Assembly: GCA_958009085.1 (NCBI GenBank)
Contig: OY253671.1
Location: forward strand, 1,054,001-1,118,000
Direction of reading: 5' to 3'
Length of the DNA: 64,000 nt
DNA from: Protoeuglena noctilucae
Taxonomy: Eukaryota > Chlorophyta > Pedinophyceae > Marsupiomonadales > Marsupiomonadaceae
Part shown: piece by piece, positions 59,401 to 64,000 of the stretch
Numbering within the stretch: the stretch's first letter is position 1
Layout of the letters: the number at the start of each line of letters is the position of its first letter
Notes under the pieces: model-generated
Told to the model about the DNA's origin: nothing
Databases searched by the model: none
Seen by the model: only the letters and a program-made list of their open reading frames with translations
Translations under genes and position numbers: made by a program

Positions 59401-59673
59401 CCAGGCGGCCACGAACCACGACAAAGGCTGAAGCAAGAGAGAAGTGTGCGCGCACAGCGCCATGGTGCACGCCCAGGTGTCGGAGCTCTGAAATGCCAGA
59501 AAACCCTCGCTTTTGAGCGTCAGCGCGGGCTTCGCCGCATCGCCGCCCGTGTGGAGAATGGGAATGTGCGTAGACGGACTGTCTTGCATCCTGCGGCCAC
59601 CGGGCACGCGGGAGGGGCTCTCGCGCGCCGGGCTCCCGCCGCCGACCGCAACCGCCGTCGGATGCGGGGGCAT
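56409..59673 (-). CDS. Membrane-anchored class I cyclic nucleotide phosphodiesterase
   Basis: Start taken at ATG 59673 (MPPHPTAVAVGG). The N-terminal half has about six hydrophobic helices, for example FVAAWGVPWAIVAAVLLSA, SFLATCALHLCLLLPLIA, GVYLIVSMGAVSVW and RTLLVVLCGACVARFYG. A cytosolic linker rich in acidic and Gln/Gly residues follows. The catalytic domain is complete: YHNFFHAVDVTHT, across a GC-AG intron (57614) into VFVMLRTCAE, then VAHDVAHRGVSNQFL, YNDESVQEAMHAST, LHFADLGSAAKPW, VTPWMDREAAVVPVSQLNFL EH. The metal-binding His/Asp set and the invariant Gln of the substrate pocket are all present, so hydrolysis of cAMP and/or cGMP is expected. The stop is at 56409-56411. An upstream in-frame extension to 59853 exists but gives no recognisable sequence. 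Confidence 0.9.
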
Positions 59674-60868
59674 TGAGTTGCGAGATGTCGGGGAACGCGT
59701 TGCCACGGCATTTCCAGCCCCAGGTAGCATACAAAGCGTGTCCGTCACCGGTCGCGCACCTCTCCAGCAGGGAGGAAGGCGTCCCCAGCGTCCCCGCCAG
59801 TGGATGAGCCTCCGCAGGCCTGGGCCCGCCGGCCCGGCCTCCCATCGCGCCACTTCGTCGTCCCCTTCACCCCCCGCTCAAGGCAGGCCCGGGGACGCCT
59901 GTGAGGCCGCGTTCCGCTGGCGCAGGGCGGGCACCTGCCGGCGAAAGCGCCCGATGGCTGCGGGGGCACGCAGCGAGCTTGAACCGCCCAATATCGTTAC
60001 TAATACAACGCTGGCGTGGTGCTTTGACGAGACAGGTGTTTCATGTGTTCGCCGCCACGCAAAGTTGAGGGCCGAACGCAAAACTATATGCGGACAGCCC
60101 CTTCCGCACGGTGAAGGTCGAGGAGTCACTGTCACGAGGGTGCGGGGGCCTCGGATGGAGGTCTGGGCACCGTCTGACCGAGTTTCTGGCGGAAGGAGTC
60201 GGATCCGAACGCCCGCCTCGGAAGCGCGCCAGGCTAACTTTCCTTCTCGAGTGAAACGAGCGCTTTCTTTGGTGTTTCCCCTTGTCATCATCCGTTTGTT
60301 TGCCAAAAGATCTCCAGCCAGCCTCCGCCCGATCTCCATGGCCATGAACGTGGCCTCGTCAGCCGTGCGGGGTCTCGGCCGGCTCCCGGAGCCGCGCCGC
60401 GCGCGAGTGAGGCGCGCAGCGAACGGTGAGGGGCTCCGGCGCCGTCGGAAGGGGCGGCTGCGGCTGGAGAGCGTACATCCTTCGTGAGCATCCAATTGCA
60501 GCGGTTGGGGGGTCCGGCCTCGCCATCTCTGCCCCGGCGCAGCGCGGCCCTGCAGACGCGCGCGATCTTTTCCCAGCTGCCGCTGCGCCGAACCGAGCTG
60601 CCTATCGGGGCCATCTCCTGTCGTGACTGTCGCAGGAGGTGCCTGGGATGAGGGGGCAGCGCAAGTGCAGCGTCTCCTGAAGCGGGACCGGGCTGCCATA
60701 CCCTCCCTGGAGGCCGATGAGGAATTCCGGGCGGACGAGGGCAGGTGCGCACCGCGCGTCGCTTGCTGTGATAGCATCTCGATAGCTTGACAAACCTGGC
60801 GTCCCCATTCCGACGAGGAGCCCTGGATTTCTCCACGCAGGGACAACACGTCCGCGGCGTCCCCCAGC
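59674..60868. other. Divergent interval between PDE and the small membrane protein
   Basis: 1.2 kb with no supported gene. Long frames on both strands near 59.9-60.8 kb lack motifs and splice logic. It probably carries two promoters and long 5' untranslated regions; an upstream exon of either gene is possible. Confidence 0.4.
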
Positions 60869-61353
60869 ATGAGCGCCGACGCGCCGACTGCGGCCCCCGC
60901 CAAGCTCAAGCCTTTCAGCGAGAGCAACGGTGCGAGCTTGCTGGCCAAGTCCGGCTCCGGGGCCAAGGTCGTATCGCCCTTCAGCAGCTCGGTCGGGGGC
61001 ACCAAGGCGTCGCCATTTGGGGGCGACTTCTCGCAGGCGAGAGACATGCGTGCCCTATCCTGCTGCGAATGCGTCACAGGCGAAACGTCCGCCGGCAGGC
61101 TGCGCCGCTGCGGAACATGACTGGAACACGCTTGTGGCGTTCGCAGACCCGCAAGCCAGTCGCCGCACCGACGTCCTTTGACCCGGAGGACATGTCCGTG
61201 GACGAGGCGCCGTGGTGGAGTTTCCTGCAAAACGTCACCATGTCCCAGGTGGTGATCGTCCTGTCCTTCACCACCATCATCGCCCTCATGATCGGCACCT
61301 TCAACGTCGTCTTCAGCGTGGGCGCCGTGCACTTCAACGACATCGACCTCTAG
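60869..61353 (+). CDS. Small single-helix membrane protein, unknown
   Basis: Two exons, 60869-61036 and 61147-61353, joined in phase 0 across a GC-AG intron (CAG/GCGAGA), give 124 residues. The N-terminal half is Ser/Lys/Ala-rich and disordered-looking (SADAPTAAPAKLKPFSES, SGSGAKVVSPFSSSVGG). The C-terminal half carries FDPEDMSVDEAPWWSFLQ, then one hydrophobic segment (SQVVIVLSFTTIIALMIG TF) and the end VGAVHFNDIDL. The acidic-Trp-Trp stretch just before one membrane helix suggests a tail-anchored or plastid membrane protein. I considered Sec61 beta because of size and single C-terminal helix, but its conserved pre-helix sequence is missing. No family recognised. Confidence 0.72.
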
Positions 61354-61470
61354 AGCGAGATAGCCGCAGATTCAGTGGCTGGTCGACGGTGCTCTGCTGC
61401 CGCACTGCCGCACATGAACATCCCTACCAACGAACTGCGGTTCGAATGCCCAGCGAGCCACGCGCTCCCG

Positions 61471-64000
61471 TCACGTCCCGACGTCCTGCCAGTTCATGGC
61501 GGCCCCGACGCTCGTGCCCAATGGCATGGACCCCATCATGCTGGACTCGGAAGGCGTCGCGCCGTCCGGGACCATCGCCCGCACCTCCAACGCCTTGCGC
61601 CGCGCCGCCAGCGCCACGGGCCTGTGGGCGTAGCGCAGGAGCCCCCCGTCCTGGCCCCCCGGCGTGGCGCCCATGTCCATCGGGCTCTGCATGCTCTCGA
61701 TGCCCATGGAGCTCGAAGAAGAGGCGTCCACCGATTGGGAGAAGGACGACGATGTGTCGTCCTCACCGTCCTCCTCCTCTCCGGCGCCTTCGGACTCCTC
61801 GGAGCTCTGCGCGAGGGGCCAGCAGAGGCATCCCCGCTTCAGCAATGGCGCAGACGCCGGTTCGGCACCACCACCGCAGGTCTTAAGTCTGCGCCTTCCC
61901 CGATCCAGCCTGCGGCAGCGCCCAGCGCGTGTGCTGGCCCTGCAAGCAGCCCTCACCTCCGTGTCCACCCCACGCGCGCCCCTGGGGTGGCTGCGCCGCC
62001 AGGAGACGTACGTGTCGTCCAGCTGCAGGGGAACTGCGGACCGCTTCAGGAGGTACGGGTCGAAGGGGAAAAAGGTCTCCAGAGGGCGGCCGGCGGAGGG
62101 CCGCGCCACGATCGCCACGGCCGCGTGACGCGAGAGGTCCAAGAGACGGTGGACGGCGGCCACGCGGGCGAACTCCCGGGCCACCGTGGGGAGGCAATGC
62201 GTCAGGGGGTCGAGCGGGGACGCCAGGACCCCGGCCAAGGGCCCTTGGACGAGGCGCGACGCAGCGGCGGCGGCGGCGCCTCGATCCGCATCCGGCGAGC
62301 TTGCGACGTGGCCGGCGGCCGACAGCAGCGGCTCGAGGTGGTAACACTGCGTTGCATGGAGGAGGCTGGCGGTGTCACGCTCGGCTCGAGACGCCGTATG
62401 ACACGGCCCTGAGCAACGAGGCATCCGCTCACCAAGACGTATAGCACGGCCTGCACTGCGGCGTGGAGGACCCCGTGCGCGGTGCTCTCGGCCACGCCGG
62501 CGTCGCTGGGGTGGTCGCCATAGACGGCGGCGTGGGGCCTCAGCTGCGCGTGCCTAGCGACGGGCGCAGCAGCCGCAACCTGGTCTGTGTACGCCTGGCA
62601 CCACTGCGGGAGACGACCGGGGTGAGGCGTGTGACTGACGCAGGCACAACTCTCCCTCCCCATCGAGCCTGCCGGGCCTGGCCTGCCGTGCCGTATGCCA
62701 GCCCTGCCCCACCTGCACCACGGCCTCCAGGGCGCGCACGGCCACCGTCTCCGTGACGAACGCTGCGCGTGCCAGGAAGGACGCAAGGTACGCGGCGCAC
62801 GCGCACCGCATGACCTGGGGCCGCGCGCTGTCAGCAATCCCCTGCACCAGGGCTTCCACGAAGCGCGACGTCCACGACGCCGGGCCCCGGGCCAGCGCGT
62901 GGAACAGCAGGAACTGCGTGAACTTGCTCCGGTGCGTGGGCAGCAGGGCCTCGCAGAAGCACAGCCAGACGTCCGCGTACACCTGCTCCGCCTCTCGCGT
63001 CTCTTTCCTACCCGACGTGGACGCCGCGGCCGTCGCCATCCTCCGATCCAGGTGGGACTGCGCAGCGCACGCGACAGCGAGGCAATCTACAGCCGCGCCA
63101 AGGGCACCTGCGGCATTTGTGCGGTCCACCCTTTAGCTCTAGGATGCTCAGGTTCGATCCTCACCAGGGCCTGCTCCATCAGCGAGTCCATCTTCTCCGC
63201 CGTCTCGTCCACCACGGCCTCCCGGGGTCGCTCCTGCGCCGGGCCCCGCAGCGCGGATGCCGCGCCCTCCCAGCCCCCCTTGGCCGCCTCTGCCGCCCGC
63301 TGCTGCTCCCCAGCGATCTGGAGCTCCGTCATCCCCTCCAGCTCGAAGATGTCCGCCTCCTCGCGTTCCCCTGCGCGATGGAACGGCGCGGCGGCAGTCG
63401 AACAGCAGTTGAGTCACACTCACACGTCGCCCTGCTCGCACCCCGCCATGCGCCTGCACCTGCCACCTCCTCCCGCACCCCCACGTTCGCGCTGTCGACG
63501 ATGTCCTCCCACTTGAGCTCGACGTCCACCGCCAGCAAGTGGTCCACCACGCCCTGAGGGTCAGCGACGGCCGCGGCACCGTCCGGCTCAGGTCGGTCCT
63601 CGCGCGCAGCGGCCCGGCACAGCCCCGCCCGCCCGCACCTTCAGAATGACCCCCGCGCAGGACTTCCCCGCAGGGTCCTCGGCGAAGGCGAGCGCCGCGC
63701 GCAGGTGGAGGCACTGGGCGTCCCGGTCCGACAGACGCCCTGGGGTGGCGTCCACGAGCAGACGTGCGACGTGCTCGGCGGACGACGGGGCCCGCGCGAC
63801 CACGTGGTGCAGGCACGCGAGGACCTGGTCCTGGATCTCGAGCGCCTCCGGGGGCGGAGACCAGGGCCCGGAGTGGTCCGAGAGATTGAGGGGCGCGTCG
63901 CGTGCCGGGAGGACCCACTCGACCAACTTGGCGAGGCAGTGGGGCAGAATCTGGCCGCTGGCGAGGGCCATGTGCGCGACGAGGGAGAGGAGCGCGGCGC
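61471..64000 (-). CDS. RRN3: RNA polymerase I initiation factor RRN3/TIF-IA (5' end outside window)
   Basis: The frame is open to the right edge and begins in mid-protein (ALLSLVAHMALASGQILPHC). Successive minus-strand exons carry VVDHLLAVDVELKWEDIVD, AEQVYADVWLCFCEALLP, FTQFLLFHALARGPASW, RCACAAYLASFLARAAFV, REFARVAAVHRLLDLSRH and the diagnostic PLETFFPFDPYLLKRS. An acidic, Ser-rich C-terminus (EGAGEEEDGEDDTSSSFSQS) and the end MNWQDVGT follow, stop 61471-61473. RRN3 bridges RNA polymerase I to the promoter-bound core factor and is the growth-regulated step of rDNA transcription. YLASFLARA and FPFDPYLL are family hallmarks. The N-terminal part, including the start, lies beyond 64000. Confidence 0.92.

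Noticed and set aside
60869-61353. Sec61 beta
   Set aside because: Size and single helix fit, but the conserved sequence before the helix and the short luminal end of Sec61 beta are missing.
63140-63170. tRNA-like T-loop sequence (GGTTCGATCC)
   Set aside because: Lies inside the RRN3 region and no acceptor stem, D arm or anticodon arm can be paired around it.
1-64000. CRISPR arrays, insertion sequences, retroelements, prokaryotic operons
   Set aside because: No spaced direct repeats, transposase or reverse transcriptase motifs, or ribosome-binding-site-led tandem genes were seen; gene structure is eukaryotic throughout.

Overview
This is a GC-rich nuclear fragment of a eukaryote, most likely a trebouxiophyte (Chlorella/Auxenochlorella-type) green alga. 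Nearly every gene is split by short introns with C-rich acceptors ending in CAG. Photosynthesis-linked genes are present (TAB2, a plastid-type lysine methyltransferase, AP2 transcription factors), and they sit beside core eukaryotic genes (SYF1, RNPS1/SR45, RRN3, POLD4, TRAPPC6). About 24 genes occupy 64 kb on both strands, with convergent stop codons as close as 40 bp. The species assignment is inference. No bacterial-style operons, rRNA, tRNA, CRISPR array or transposon was recognised.

Layout. 1-8.7 kb: the tail of a DUF3228 gene, then a very large chromatin gene that can be read as a single fusion of an RFTS (DNMT1-RFD) domain, DDT, WHIM-like segments, an ARID domain and a Tudor-like module. 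9-20 kb: an SF-assemblin-like gene (-), an unrecognised helical gene (+), a ubiquitin-like plus Myb protein (-), a leucine-rich-repeat/coiled-coil protein resembling VFL1/LRRCC1 (+) and TRAPPC6 (-). 20-30 kb: SYF1 (+), RNPS1/SR45 (-), the small DNA polymerase delta subunit POLD4 (+) and a long coiled-coil protein (-). 30-43 kb: a SET-domain methyltransferase with Rubisco-LSMT architecture (+), a DNAJC8-like protein (-), the NELF-B/COBRA1 subunit of negative elongation factor (-), an organellar Obg GTPase (-) and TAB2 (+). 43.9-53.8 kb: three AP2 transcription factor genes in tandem. 54.5-64 kb: a WW-like/DM10-like protein (-), a membrane-anchored cyclic nucleotide phosphodiesterase (-), a small one-helix protein (+) and RRN3/TIF-IA (-), which runs off the right edge.

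Three points stand out. NELF-B is present in what looks like a green alga, although NELF is generally described as absent from plants. The RFTS-DDT-WHIM-ARID fusion joins parts that act as separate ISWI-complex subunits in land plants. GC-AG introns are unusually frequent: twelve can be placed by reading frame, and several are also fixed by protein homology across the junction.

Exon boundaries were read by eye from splice consensus, reading phase and family motifs. Coordinates given to the base are those where phase closed on both sides; others are marked as approximate.
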